DNA of 64,000 nt, from NCBI RefSeq assembly GCF_000003815.2, contig NC_049991.1, positions 20,324,162 to 20,388,161 of the forward strand. Reading direction: 5' to 3'. Under the pieces are notes generated by a model. It did not search any database and was not told the origin of the DNA. It was given only the letters and a program-made list of their open reading frames with translations. A program made the translations under genes and the position numbers. This DNA is from Branchiostoma floridae (Eukaryota > Chordata > Leptocardii > Amphioxiformes > Branchiostomatidae). Positions 36,994 to 47,411 of this stretch are shown here, piece after piece; the stretch's first letter is position 1; each line of letters opens with the position of its first letter.

Positions 36994-37542
36994 CTAGTCA
37001 GTCACTGTGTTGCTTGCGTGTGCGGCGATGTGCTGTATTAAGTCAGGCATTTGTCCTGTACAGTAGCCACACACTTCGCATCGGTGCGTTTCAATGGCGT
37101 GTCTATTAGCCATGTGTCGCTTCACCCTGGACTTGTAGGCTGCGGAAAAGTCGCAGAACTCACATTTGTGGAGTTTCTCACCGGTGTGCCTAGCAATGTG
37201 CCGCTTGAAACGACTTTTATCAATGGTGGAGTAACCGCACACCGTACAGCTCAGTGAATTCATCATGTGAGTAAGGAGGTGGACCTGCAAATCTTGTTTG
37301 ATCGGTGACGAGCAGTCGCACCGTGAGCACGCGTGCGGCCTGTAGTTGCTGTGTCTCCTGACGTGCTTCGCGAGCTGGTCCCTGGTCTTTCCGGAGTAGT
37401 CGCAGAGCTCGCAGTGGAACGGTTTCTCGTCGCTGTGCTTCGCCCAGATGTGATTCGCTAGGTGGCGCTTCTTGGTGGTGGAGAACCCGCAGTGGCCGCA
37501 CAGAAATGGTCTCTCACCGGTGTGCCTCGCCATGGTGTGCTC
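36994..37542 (-). CDS. C2H2 zinc-finger protein, 3' coding exon (fingers 5b-11)
   Basis: Read from 37542 this exon starts EHTMARHTGERPF and completes the finger begun in the upstream exon. Six complete C2H2 fingers follow: FLCGHC..H..H, FHCELC, HACSRC, LSCTVC, HKCEFC and HRCEVC, then AHASNTVTD and a TAG stop. Linkers such as HTGERPF and HTGEKLH are typical of DNA-binding arrays. The acceptor is CCCTCCCCTGAAG|GAG with AG at 37544-37543. Joined to 38462-38920 the frame is continuous (336 codons). The gene converges on the epsin array, and its last nine codons are what is repeated at each array junction. Target DNA is unknown. Confidence 0.85.
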   Translation of the reverse strand, partial: EHTMARHTGERPFLCGHCGFSTTKKRHLANHIWAKHSDEKPFHCELCDYSGKTRDQLAKHVRRHSNYRPHACSRCDCSSPIKQDLQVHLLTHMMNSLSCTVCGYSTIDKSRFKRHIARHTGEKLHKCEFCDFSAAYKSRVKRHMANRHAIETHRCEVCGYCTGQMPDLIQHIAAHASNTVTD

Positions 37543-37613
37543 CTTCAGGGGAGGGTGTGGTAAATGGAATTTCGTATTCAATACATGGTTAAACCAAGCC
37601 AGACAATTGTTTA

Positions 37614-37740
37614 TTGACTCCTTTATCGGACGCAGTAGAGAAAGATGAAGAAAGACTGATTGCTGATGCAGAGTGTCCAGACCACTGCATCGGCAGAATA
37701 CATTGGACTACTACTACTACTACTTTATTTGTTGATGTGC
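37614..37740 (+). repeat. Dispersed repeat fragment, possible LINE 3' remnant
   Basis: GAAGAAAGACTGATTGCTGA and the following ~60 bp recur at 47232-47325. Both translate as EERLIA(D/A)AECPDHC, then run into an ACT-rich tail (ACTACTACTACT here). The pattern looks like the C-terminus and tail of a retroelement, but I cannot name the family. It lies in the zinc-finger intron. Confidence 0.4.
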
Positions 37741-38283
37741 CTTATCAAGTTAGTTATCAAGTACCTCGCGTGTCATTAGCTGAGCTTTGCATGTGTTTCA
37801 TTAGCTTCTGTTTAAACATCTTGGATGTACTAACAGTTAGTAACTCATGTGCTTGTTGGTTCCGATCGGATATGTGAAGGATTTAACACAATCACTTAAA
37901 AACGGATTTACCACCATTTCAAACCTCTTACCCTCACTGCTAAGGTGGATTTGTTAGGTTTGTTTTGGTTACTGAAAAGCACCTAGTTCGGCTCGAGCAT
38001 TTTAATGAGCTACACTGCCAGACGATAGTGATTATACTAGTAGTCATGATGCCAGGATTTCACCCCCTGTTCAAATGGATCAGTCCAGTCTCTCAACTGA
38101 ATGTGGAGGTCAACTACAGGTCAAATCATGCCAATGGTAACAATTTTTAGCAAGATTTTGAAAATATACATGCTTCAGTCCCTCTAGCGGAAACCTCGAC
38201 CTTTATGAGCAAACCTTGCCCAGAAAACAATTATTTGAAAAATAAATAAAATCTTTTTTTGCGCAGCTCCGGAACCCCACCTA

Positions 38284-38452
38284 ATCTCCAAGCAGATCCT
38301 ACAATGGCATAAGATAGTACCAAACTGGTCAAGGAGTGTAGTCAGCCAAGACGTGTACATTTTCCATGAAGCGAAACACACTCCTAAGCCGGCTTCACTC
38401 CTCTGTCAGCTTTTGATACTATATTATGCTACCGAAGGATCTGCTTGGAGAT
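38284..38452. mobile_element. MITE of the ATCTCCAAGCAGATC family (copy a)
   Basis: It starts ATCTCCAAGCAGATCC and ends GGATCTGCTTGGAGAT, with a second inverted pair (CATAAGATAGTA inside the left arm, TACTATATTATG in the right) and a GGAGTG/CACTCC core. Similar CCCCACCT words lie near both ends and may be target duplications. It is non-coding. The open frame of exon 1 runs a few codons into it only because the donor is read through. Confidence 0.7.
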
Positions 38453-38461
38453 TGCCCCCAC

Positions 38462-38920
38462 CTTCAGGGAGACCATCCGCGATGACGCGAAGTCACACTC
38501 CTGACACCGGTAAGGTCTCCTATCGGTGTGTTTCGCCTCCACGTGCCTCTGCAGGGGGTACTTCCAAGCGGTGGCGAAGTCACACTGGTCACAACGGTAC
38601 GGTCTCTCACCGCGGTGTTTCGCCAGGACGTGCCTCTTCAGGGCGCCCGGCCACGCGGAGGTGAAGTCGCAGTGCTGACAGCGGTACGGCCGGATGTTGG
38701 TGTGTTTAGCGATGGTGTGCTTCTTCAGGGCGCTACTGGTGATTGCAGCGTACTCGCACTGCCGGCACTTGTACGGTTTCACCCCTGTGTGGATCCTGAT
38801 GTGCTGTTTCATGTTGCAGCATAGCAACGTGTTGTACTCGCAGTGGGGGCAGGTGTGTCTCTTCTTTCTCTTCACACTTTTAATTTTTTTAACTTTAACT
38901 TGTGTCGCCATGGTGTTCAT
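38462..38920 (-). CDS. C2H2 zinc-finger protein, 5' coding exon (fingers 1-5a)
   Basis: The exon starts ATG at 38920; the second ATG at 38911 has the better context (ACCATGG). A basic stretch KVKKIKSVKRKKRH is a likely nuclear localisation signal. Four complete C2H2 fingers follow (HTCPHC, YKCRQC, YRCQHC, YRCDQC) with linkers like HTGVKPYKC and HRGERPYRC, then the first half of a fifth (YRCQECDFASSRMVSLK), which the next exon completes. Upstream, TTCTCTTTCCACAG on the minus strand (AG at 38936-38935) looks like an acceptor, so a 5' UTR exon probably lies further right. It is a probable nuclear DNA-binding protein with 11 fingers in total. Confidence 0.85.
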
Positions 38921-39126
38921 TTTAAGTGTACGTACCTGTGGAAAGAGAATAGGATGAAGGAGAATTCCTTTTACACAACCAGTGGGTACTTACATTGCTT
39001 ACGTTTTGATGTCTCTCAGACACCTTCGTCAGAGCTTGTAACTGGAGTTCTGCTTCTCAGCGCCATATGTAGCCGATGCAGGTGGCGCTTTTGCGGTGAG
39101 AAAACTGTCTCAAACATGGCTTAGCT

Positions 39127-39306
39127 NNNNNNNNNNNNNNNNNNNNNNNNNNNNNNNNNNNNNNNNNNNNNNNNNNNNNNNNNNNNNNNNNNNNNNNNNN
39201 NNNNNNNNNNNNNNNNNNNNNNNNNNNNNNNNNNNNNNNNNNNNNNNNNNNNNNNNNNNNNNNNNNNNNNNNNNNNNNNNNNNNNNNNNNNNNNNNNNNN
39301 NNNNNN
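39127..39306. other. Assembly gap (180 N)
   Basis: The gap sits at the left edge of a minisatellite, which probably caused it. Confidence 0.95.
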
Positions 39307-39652
39307 TCGCACTAGCAGAACGTACAGAAACTGCACTGCTTCCCCTGGCAGAACGTACAGAAACTGCACATTGCCCCTGGCAGAAAATACAAAAACTGCA
39401 CAGTGCCCACTGGCAGAAAATACAGAAACTGCACAGTGCCCCCTGGCAGAACGTACAGAAACTGCAGTGCCCCCTGACAGAACATACAGAGACTGCACTG
39501 CTCCCTCTGGAAGCATGGTGTACCATGCTGGAAGAACGTACAGAAACTGCACTGCTCCCCCTGGCAGAACATACAGAAACTGCACAGCTTCTCCTGGAAG
39601 AATATACAGAAACTTCACTACTCCCTCTGACAATAAATGCAGAGACTGCGGT
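39307..39652. repeat. Minisatellite, ~30-37-bp unit
   Basis: The core GCAGAACGTACAGAAACTGC recurs about ten times with variable CT/CCCCTGG spacers. Several reading frames stay open on both strands because the unit lacks stops; the predicted Cys/Phe-rich or Thr/Ala-rich peptides are therefore artefacts. Confidence 0.85.
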
Positions 39653-40728
39653 TTAGGGCGGTAAAGTCTCCTACCTCCATGGCACGTAATGACTGAACGG
39701 TGGGAGCAATTACCACCGTGCCAGGCAGAGCATTCCACTCTAGAACGCATGCATGTGAGATGCATGTTGCAAAAACTCGTGAAAACCCAGACCTTACCCC
39801 CGGCGACTTAAGCTATTTGCGTACTGTTTGTGCAGGGCCTGTGTTTTGGACACAACAGTGGTTCCCAAAAGAGCACGTGCCCCCAAACACCATGTTTATA
39901 TGCTGTGCCGGATCCTACCTCTGCACGAAGGATGTTCCTGATTGGGTATAAACAACGAACAAACCTGGACACAGCAGGACACTGCTGAATATAGATAGAG
40001 TGTTTTTGTTTTTCCTTGCCAGCCCAGGGTTGTTCACTGTTTCCCAAGCAAAAATAACCTCCAAGGACAGGTAAGATCCGGCTTAGCTGAGTTGACCAGG
40101 TGGACGATACCGGTCGACTGTGTCCTGTTCTACTACATGAAAACCTAACATTCCCTACCCAAAGTTCTGTACCAGACCTGTTCGCGGACTGAGGAAAGTC
40201 TGGAATACATCAGAGGACTACCAGACCATTTGGGGACTAAAAAAGGAAAAATAATATTCTTTGGTAGAAAAATCTATATCCATGTGGCCCGCTATATTTC
40301 CCCAATTTTGGCCAATTTCTGCTATTTTTTAGTCGTCCAAGAGCCTAGCTATATAGACTGCCCTGGAACAGTAGTCAACCTATATCCGCGGGGTAATCTT
40401 TATCCGTTGCTTAAAAAACGGGCATTTAGGGATATAAAGTCCACGGTCGGTAGTTTTAAACTGCAGTATTTTTGATATTGCAACCTGAAACCACTGTCCG
40501 TCTGATTGATATCCCATATGTCCTGTTTTTGTTTTTTTAACAACGGAGATAGGTGACCCCCTCGGATAGAGGCGAAGTAGAGTTACGTATCTTCACTCAG
40601 TCTATTCGGGCATAAAGCCTCTGTAGACCCATCGAGCAGGCCAGCCGGATTTGTCGGGCTGGAGGGGCTGAGGGCCCGGGTAGGCTCGCGAGGGATCATG
40701 GCAGAGCTAGAGCTAACAGTTTCTAGTA
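39653..40728. other. Intergenic, nothing recognised
   Basis: I find no domain-bearing frame or structural RNA here. The segment at 40560-40690 is more GC-rich and may be an old repeat, but I see no partner for it in the window. Confidence 0.5.
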
Positions 40729-40902
40729 CAGTAGAAGCCGCTTAGTTGCACGGCCTGTTTGCCAGTGAATTTCGTGCAATTATCCGGCTGGTGCAATAAT
40801 GCGAACTTATCTAGCTGGACCGCACCGGTTTGGGATTTGGGGATTCCGTGCAGTTAACAGAAGTGTGCGTTAATCCGTTGTGCAATTAACTGGCTTCTAC
40901 TG
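40729..40902 (+). mobile_element. Solo pogo/Tigger-like MITE
   Basis: This 174-bp element with CAGTAGAAGCCGCTTAGTTG and GGCTTCTACTG ends is flanked by TA at 40727-40728 and 40903-40904. It is closely similar to MITE A of the epsin units (GTGCAATTATCCG, GGTTTGGGATT and GCGTTAATCCGTTGTGC all shared). It confirms the true element boundaries. Confidence 0.8.
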
Positions 40903-40904
40903 TA

Positions 40905-42540
40905 TACCTGGCCAAGAATCTAACTCTCCTCTTGTAGAGTTAGAGTTACTGTATTCTTCTGCTACTCTACTCTGTGTTACTGTTGTTAGGTTTGGATTAA
41001 ATACGCTTTACGGAGAAACTACCTATTTGGCTCTACGTTTAAGCTGAGCGGTCCGGGTGCGAATTACGCGGTCTCGAATATTAAGCTATCTTCGCTCTTT
41101 GGTAAAAGAATACAGGTCCCCATTATTTGTAAGCTGCAGTATTACCATCCCCGGGCGTTTCCGTCCTAAAACTGACTGTGAACAAGTAGACTTGGTGCCT
41201 TACCTGAAACAATGTCGTCTTGGCCGAAAGAATTACACTGACGCAATGTCGTCTGCGGTGCAATAGCCTGGTACGGTCTGTACACAATGGTTTAAGCATA
41301 GAGCTAAGCCGGAGGTAACATAGTATTCATCCGCGACCCCAGTGGCCAATAGTAGTTCGGGCACAAAATAGTCCGTCGCACTTCTTGAATTAAAGAGCCA
41401 TTGAAACTTTTTCTGTGCGCGATAGCGAGTTGGAAGCTGTGGTGAATAGTAAAGGAATACGCCAGTTTTGTGTGAGTCCTTTTTCGGGGATGCTCCTTGA
41501 AACACTTAGTCGAGTGTGTCAAATTTCTACTACATGTATTAGTATTTTCTAGATGCAAGAATCCCGAGAAGTCTGGCAGAAACTAAATATGTTGCACAGA
41601 AACAGTACGTTTCTGCAGTTCACCTGTGTATCGGAAGAGGTCACCCGTGCTATGCAGCAAGCCGCCCCATTGCAATATACTCGTATTTGGTTTAATATGC
41701 ACGATTTAAGCCCCTTAGCTACCTCATGATGGGACGAATATATGTTATCTATGAAAAATCAAATAACGACAACAGATTCAAGCAAGCAAGAACAGCAAAC
41801 GGCTAATGATCGGAAGAAAGGCAAGGGTCTGCTTCCTCTAGAACTTGAAAGTGCTATATAAGGTAATTCTTTGAAAATGGCAGATGTAACAAAATGATTA
41901 AAACAAAACAGCTTTATATATACTAGTAGTCAGAATACATGGGAAATTGAAACACTTAATAAGATTGTGTTCTAACTAACGGCTCTCACACGGCGCAATC
42001 AACAACAATGATGATATCGATAGATTTATCAATCAATAGATGGATCGATTGGTTTATTGATCAATCACCACTAGATATAGACCGTGAGGCTGGACATGGC
42101 CCAGGGTAAGCCTTCGTGCAGAGGAGGAAGCGCGTTACCTTCCGCGAAAGAAAGTAGTCCGTTCCATGACTCCGGGCGCTCAACACCCTTGTTAAAGAAA
42201 GCTTGCAGCTGGAGTATTTAACCCCGTATCGTCTTATTTTCAACTCATTTACAATACTTCAGCTTCGTCTTTTACTCTGAAAGTTTCTTGTCATTTCACT
42301 GAAAGGTCTCACATTGTGGTGCATTCAGCTGTCAAAGATATTACAGTCGGATTAATTTTTATCCAGTGTGGCGGGAAAACTGCGTCCTTAGCAACGGCGT
42401 TACTATGGACTGCGGAGTGATACGTACGTAAGAAAATAAAAACGGTTCGATTCACTACGCGGCTTGGCGGCGTTTATCAACGTTACTCAAGACAGTAGCT
42501 GACGCGCTAGTCGGGAGTCGGGCACGCTATTGGATGCGGC
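40905..42540. other. Intergenic, no gene recognised
   Basis: Only short frames occur. A GATATCGATAGATTTATCAA-type low-complexity patch lies at 42015-42065. GGCGGGAAAACTGCG followed by TTAGCAACGG at 42370-42405 resembles an E2F site next to an RFX half-site, which could be promoter-related, but no coding start with support follows. Confidence 0.4.
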
Positions 42541-43600
42541 GTGGATATACGTTGTGTGTATGGAAGACCTTACGTGGGCGTTAGGAGGAGTAAAACGTGC
42601 GCAGTACAGCAGTTATTTCAGACCTCATACTGTGATGTCGAGACATCGCTAGTCCTTCTTGATTGGACCTGCAGCCGCAATTCGGCCGTCCTATCAGCAG
42701 CAGCGAGCAATTTGTGTGTGGAGGACTTAACACAGAGGAGTGTGGTGGGGGCAAAGACTCGACAACTGGCATTTTTTGTCTTGAGCCTGATAATTGAGCC
42801 TGATAATTGTGATTTCATCACGTTGTTCATATCATAGTCGGTTGAAACAGTCAGTAATCCTTCGTGCTATCGGCAACAGCTTACACCTTTGTGTGTGGAG
42901 GACTTTAACGTGCGCGTGTGGTCTCGGGAGCAAAGACTCGATAACAGGTATTTTGTCAAGCCTTATGATTATGAAAACTATGATTTCATCGCGTTGTTGA
43001 TTGTCGGCTCAACTAGTTACGAATCCATCGACATCGCTCTACCTAAAGTTGCGAGCACCTTTGTACGTGGAGGACTTAACGTGCGTGTGTTGTGGGAGGA
43101 AAGACTCGATAACTGTCATTTTCTCGGGCCTTATGATTATGAAAACTATAATTTCATCGCGTTGTTGATTGTCGGCTCAACGAGTCAGTATCGCTCTACC
43201 GAAAGCAGCGAGCACCTTTGTACGTGGAGGACTTTGACGTGCGCGATTGTGGGAGCAAAGACTAGATACTTGGTATTTTGTCAAGCCTTATGATTATGAG
43301 AACCGTAATGTCATCACGTTGTTGATTGGCGGCTCAACTAGACAACTAGTCGTGAATCCATCGCTCTACCGACAGCACCTGGACTTTGTGTGTGGAGGAC
43401 CTAACGTGCTCGTGTTGACTCGATAACTGGTATTTTTGTCAAGCTCTACCTACAACAGCGAGTACCTTGTGTGTGGAAAACTTTGTTGTGGGGGCAAAGA
43501 CTCGATAACTGTCATTTTCTCAACCTGAACAGTTATGAAAACCATAATTTCATCGCGTTGCTGACCGTTGGTTGAGCTAGTCGTGAATCCTTCGTGCTTC
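42541..43600. repeat. Diverged ~170-bp tandem repeat array
   Basis: The anchor GTGTGGAGGACTTAACGTGC (with variants) recurs at about 42561, 42721, 42898, 43070, 43226, 43396 and partly 43470, spaced 156-177 bp. Each copy continues with GCAAAGACTCGATAACTG, CCTTATGATTATGAAAAC and ATTTCATCGCGTTGTTGATT. Copies carry many small indels, so the array is old. Confidence 0.8.
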
Positions 43601-44195
43601 GGACATCAGTAGATCCTTCATCTGCTTGGGACTTCACATGACCGTGTTGTTGGAACATACAGTGTCACATTTAGCCGCGTTATTCACTTACGAAATCTTT
43701 CGTTCCAAGATATTGATACGTCCTCCATTGCACCAGTACTGGGGCTGTTGCGTCACAGGGTGCAGTGGACACGTTAAGCCGGGAGGACTTACGGACACGC
43801 CAAACGTAAGTACATGTTTTGCTGAAGCCATCTATCTACTATTCTACAAAATCACTGGCTTTAGTACTGTAGTTAATCACTGTACCGATGCCGGTGTACG
43901 TACAAGGCCACTGTGAGAGATATGCCGTACAGTGCAAGGAGTTATTGTTATTTCGTAAACCGTCCGTCAATTACTTGTAAAACCTCTAAATTCAGTGTAG
44001 TCAAATCCTTTCTAGCAGCCAGTCTAGGTATAGAGCTAGTATCTAACGGGTTGCATAAAAGAATAGTATAAATTAACCAAATCAAAGCTGGCCAAATACT
44101 AGTAGTACATTTCCTTAGGTCGCAAACTGTCCTTCTTGGTGGGCTAACACCTCTGACAAGTTATCTGTCTATTTCGCCTACTATTTTTCTAGCGA
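43601..44195. other. Intergenic; weak exon-like frame at 43626-43808
   Basis: A frame from 43626 runs to AAC|GTAAGT (about 43806), a strong-looking donor, but the peptide has no recognisable domain and no acceptor or partner exon is evident. Confidence 0.25.
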
Positions 44196-44198
44196 CCT

Positions 44199-44365
44199 GT
44201 GGAGTGCGATAGATGCTAGTTTAGAGCCAACATGGGACATGGGGTAGGATACAGCGCGCTATTTCGTAAGCCATATATTACTGGAGAGTGTGGTAGATGC
44301 TAGTTAAGAGCCGACATGAGAGAAAGGGCAGGGTACAGCACGCTGTTTCGTAAGCCGTGTCTTAC
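44199..44365. repeat. Two-copy ~84-bp tandem duplication
   Basis: GGAGTGCGATAGATGCTAGT through TTTCGTAAGCCATATATTAC is repeated with substitutions as GGTAGATGCTAGTTAAGAGC through TTTCGTAAGCCGTGTCTTAC. Confidence 0.7.
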
Positions 44366-44602
44366 TTATTTAGTCAGCCGTACCGTGCTTCAAAGCTTCT
44401 TATGTGAGCCGTCAGTACGCTCGTGTTACATAAGGTATGCTGTATGAGCGATCTGCTCGTGAATGGATCCGGAGTACATGCGATGGCGCTAGGTAAGAAA
44501 AAGCCCGAGTGAGGGTGATTGTGCAAGTCTTTTGTCGCTTACAAAAAAGCTTGTATTCTTTGGAGTGCGCCTCAGTAGTAAATCGTTAGTCGTAAATCGT
44601 TG

Positions 44603-44933
44603 GCAGGGTGATTGGCCCAGACCCTAGAGGTAGAAGGTTCGAATCCCCAGAAATACTCCAATGTTGTACCTCAAGGAAAGACACGACTTTCTTTACCTCA
44701 TTCAGGGGAAAATGGGTACCTAACCTCGGTTGAGGCCGTCCCTCGGAGGTCCCGTGTTTGGGGAGAGCCACACCTCGAGCACGTAAAAGAACCGGCCGCA
44801 CTTATCGAAAAGAGTATGGGGGACCTTCCCGGTCTGAGTGGATAAAATTGATCTGTCCGTATATGCATCTTGTTCTCGGCGTTTTGCCTGGTATGCAATA
44901 CCAATAAACAAACAAACAAACAAACAAACAAAC
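44603..44933 (+). mobile_element. tRNA-derived SINE
   Basis: The head contains an A-box-like GGCAGGGTGATTGG and a perfect B box GGTTCGAATCC (44636-44646), the internal RNA polymerase III promoter. A ~230-bp body and an (AAAC)n tail (44905-44933) follow. The head cannot fold into a full tRNA, so it is a SINE and not a tRNA gene. SINEs move by borrowing LINE reverse transcriptase. Confidence 0.8.
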
Positions 44934-45123
44934 CTATTTTTATGATGCGTACCTTAGTCCTCAATTGTCTAATGGTGGATGGTATTGTGCCTGTGCAAAT
45001 AACGCTTGCTTGATTATTAGAAATAAACTATGACAAACATTGATTCAAAATGGAAACGAAGATATTCTTTCATGCACAACAACACGCAGTTATGGTTCCC
45101 AGATCAATAATCAATGATGAATT

Positions 45124-45200
45124 TGATTGATTGATTGACTGACTGACTGACTGATCGATCGATCGATCGATCGATCGATTGATTGATTGATTGATTGATA
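45124..45200. repeat. Compound tetranucleotide microsatellite
   Basis: Runs of GATT, GACT, GATC and GATT follow one another without interruption. Confidence 0.95.
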
Positions 45201-46140
45201 GTTACTACGGTAACCTAAGCTCTACTGAAAGACTCTGCCCCCGCCTTCCCATTTGCCATTGTCATTGCACCAACCCGCACGTTGGCGAGGAAATGTTCCA
45301 TTAGGGGAAATGGAATCTGTGATACCCCGGCAAATTGGAACTGTCGATTTTGATAACCGAATCAGGGTAAGAACACGGAGCGTACAGGGCTGATTCTGAC
45401 GAGAAAGGACGACTAATACAGACCTGTCATATCCTCGCACTCGGACTAATACAGAACCCATTAGAGAATATGATACGGAGGAACTGACTATGATTTATTG
45501 TCTCTCAGTCGCAGCCTTCACTGCGATGAAATTTATGTTTTCAAGGCCGTCGGTTAAGTTGCCGAGTTCGTCACGAGAATGACTCGCAATGTTAGTACAA
45601 TGCTATACTTTCTTCCAACACAAAGGTATACACGAATCAAATTTTAACGACCACTGTTGCCTTCTTCAGGATCAATACTGATGACCAGTCACTTCAGAAC
45701 GTAAACTCGCGAGAGTTACATACACGTGATCTTATTAACGCGTGATCTTGCGGATACGTGACGTCAGCAATTGGTCAAACGTGCCAGGAAGTTTATAACG
45801 CTCACCGGTTGGGATGTCTGTTACCAGTATGACTCTTAAAACAGTTATAAACGGATATTCACAGAAATCACAAGTTACAGTAATACAGAAAAAGTGGGGA
45901 CAATTTGTCTTATTCTGCTCCCAAAAGGAAGTCAAACCCTACCTGTCTTAACACAACCCACAGTTAGCTGGTTCACAAACCATACCCCTCTGCTAACATA
46001 CTCCTTTGGCATGTTATATAGACATATTTGTCCGATTTCTACTATTTCTCCAGCTACTTGTGGAGCCTGGTAGAGGCTAAGAACTCCATGCGGACCCCAT
46101 GCGGACTTGACTAAGACGCACGTGTGAACCCTTCCCCTAA
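45201..46140. other. Intergenic, nothing recognised
   Basis: Only short unsupported frames are present. A stretch at about 46040-46080 (CTTGTGGAGCCTGGTAGAGGC) is weakly similar to the 84-bp duplication at 44199. Confidence 0.4.
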
Positions 46141-46388
46141 AGGTGCACTCTCATTGCACTTGTGTCAAGCTTGCGTCACTGTGGGGTTCGTTCACTGTGT
46201 CACTGTTTTGTTATTTTCTCCGATTTTTTTTTGTAATTTAGATATCGCGTAATACGTAAAAGTATGACTTAGAAGACGACAAAACACAAAAAGAGTAAGA
46301 AAATTCGTTCTTTATCTCTGGATTCGTCGAGTATCGAATGAACCCCGCAGTGATGCAAGCGTGCCCCAAGTGCAGTGAGAGTGCACCT
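46141..46388. mobile_element. MITE with ~50-bp TIR, AGGTGCACTCTCA family (copy a)
   Basis: AGGTGCACTCTCATTGCACT through CACTGTGGGGTTCGTTCA is matched, inverted and with few mismatches, by the segment ending GTGCAGTGAGAGTGCACCT. The inner ~130 bp is AT-rich. A second family member lies at 61214-61467. Confidence 0.7.
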
Positions 46389-47231
46389 CTAGTCCGTAAA
46401 ACCCCCCATTCTCCGAATCACCCGGGAATGTTGCGATTTTGACGAAGTACGTTCGGGTGAGAGGTGAAAACGCGAGTCATGTTTAAGGAGGGGCCCGGGG
46501 CACTTTATGCTGTGTTGAAGGAGCTGCAAGGCATTCAGGGCGTTTTGGAGTGACCTTGATAAATTTGAGGGTCGCCTCTCCAAGAAATTGCAATCGTGGC
46601 AAGCGGTGCGCACACTTATTGCTTTCTTAAGGGCCTTTCTGATTCAAACGGAGGGTCTCTTGTCAGTGTTTCAAAACTTTTCTTTCTTTCTTTAAGTATT
46701 GATTTGTATCAAACATGGTTTGGCGTTTCATCGGTCTCCCCGAAGGACACACTTGAGAACTGAAGAATGTATTCTTCTGGCTTTCCTATATACCTAAACG
46801 ATTTACCGAAACACTTAAACAGTGACAGTTACACGTCAACATTTGCGTAAGTCAAACGTTTGTTCTGGCGATTTTAGTTTAATTTTCATCCAAATCTACA
46901 CGATAACTGGGTTGTTCTACAGGCAGCTTGTTCTGAAACTGCAGAGGCGTTTTTGATCTTTCAAAGAGGTTAACATAAGAAAAAGGTACATTGTAAATTA
47001 CACAATTGAAATAGATAGAGATCGTTATATCCCTATATGTGAAATCACTTCTTAGACAACATAAAACAAGAAATTTACAAAAGCTCTGAATATCTCATAA
47101 TGGTTTGAGGTCTCAGAATTATTGTTTAAGTGTCGATCTTTTTATCTACTAGTTCACCATATAAACAAGACTCGTGAATGTTTGTGTCACAGTACTGCCT
47201 TCTGAAGAAAGATGTTTATTTACCCTAGTCC
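46389..47231. other. Intergenic, nothing recognised
   Basis: AT-rich spacer without domain-bearing frames or clear repeats. Confidence 0.4.
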
Positions 47232-47325
47232 GAAGTGGAACGAGCTGAAGAAAGACTGATTGCAGCTGCAGAGTGTCCAGACCACTGCAGCAGCAGGACA
47301 CAGTAGACTACTAATGCTACTGTCC
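47232..47325 (+). repeat. Dispersed repeat fragment, twin of 37614-37740
   Basis: GAAGAAAGACTGATTGCAGC with the following AECPDHC-coding stretch and a CTACTAATGCTAC tail. The reading frame ends shortly after in TAG. Probably the 3' end of a degraded LINE. Confidence 0.4.
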
Positions 47326-47411
47326 TGAACAGTTTTAGATTGTACCCCACAGTGAAGCAATGTCTACCTCAAATCACACTTGAACATTGCCCAAACGCTC
47401 CCCGTTCATAA

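Larger units (their letters stand above)
31852..37025 (+). repeat. Tandem duplication unit U6 (rightmost, ancestral right flank)
   Basis: This 5174-bp unit has a hairpin MITE at its epsin acceptor. Its right end does not stop at a stub but runs into the complete zinc-finger exon. Between about 36378 and 36475 the sequence differs from all other units, although an AATAAA persists at 36390-36395. Confidence 0.9.
37543..38461 (-). other. Inferred intron of the zinc-finger gene
   Basis: The donor AAG|GTGGGG lies at 38461-38460 and the acceptor AG at 37544-37543. The 919-bp phase-0 intron splits finger 5 between SLK and EHTMARH, restoring exact C-x2-C-x12-H-x4-H spacing. It contains a repeat fragment and a MITE that ends 8 bp from the donor. 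Confidence 0.75.

Noticed and set aside
39096-39765. Cys/Phe- or Thr/Ala-rich repeat proteins on both strands
   Set aside because: They come from a stop-free minisatellite next to an N gap, partly translated through N.
44603-44680. tRNA gene
   Set aside because: Only A-box-like and B-box sequences are present; there is no cloverleaf and the body plus AAAC tail mark a SINE.
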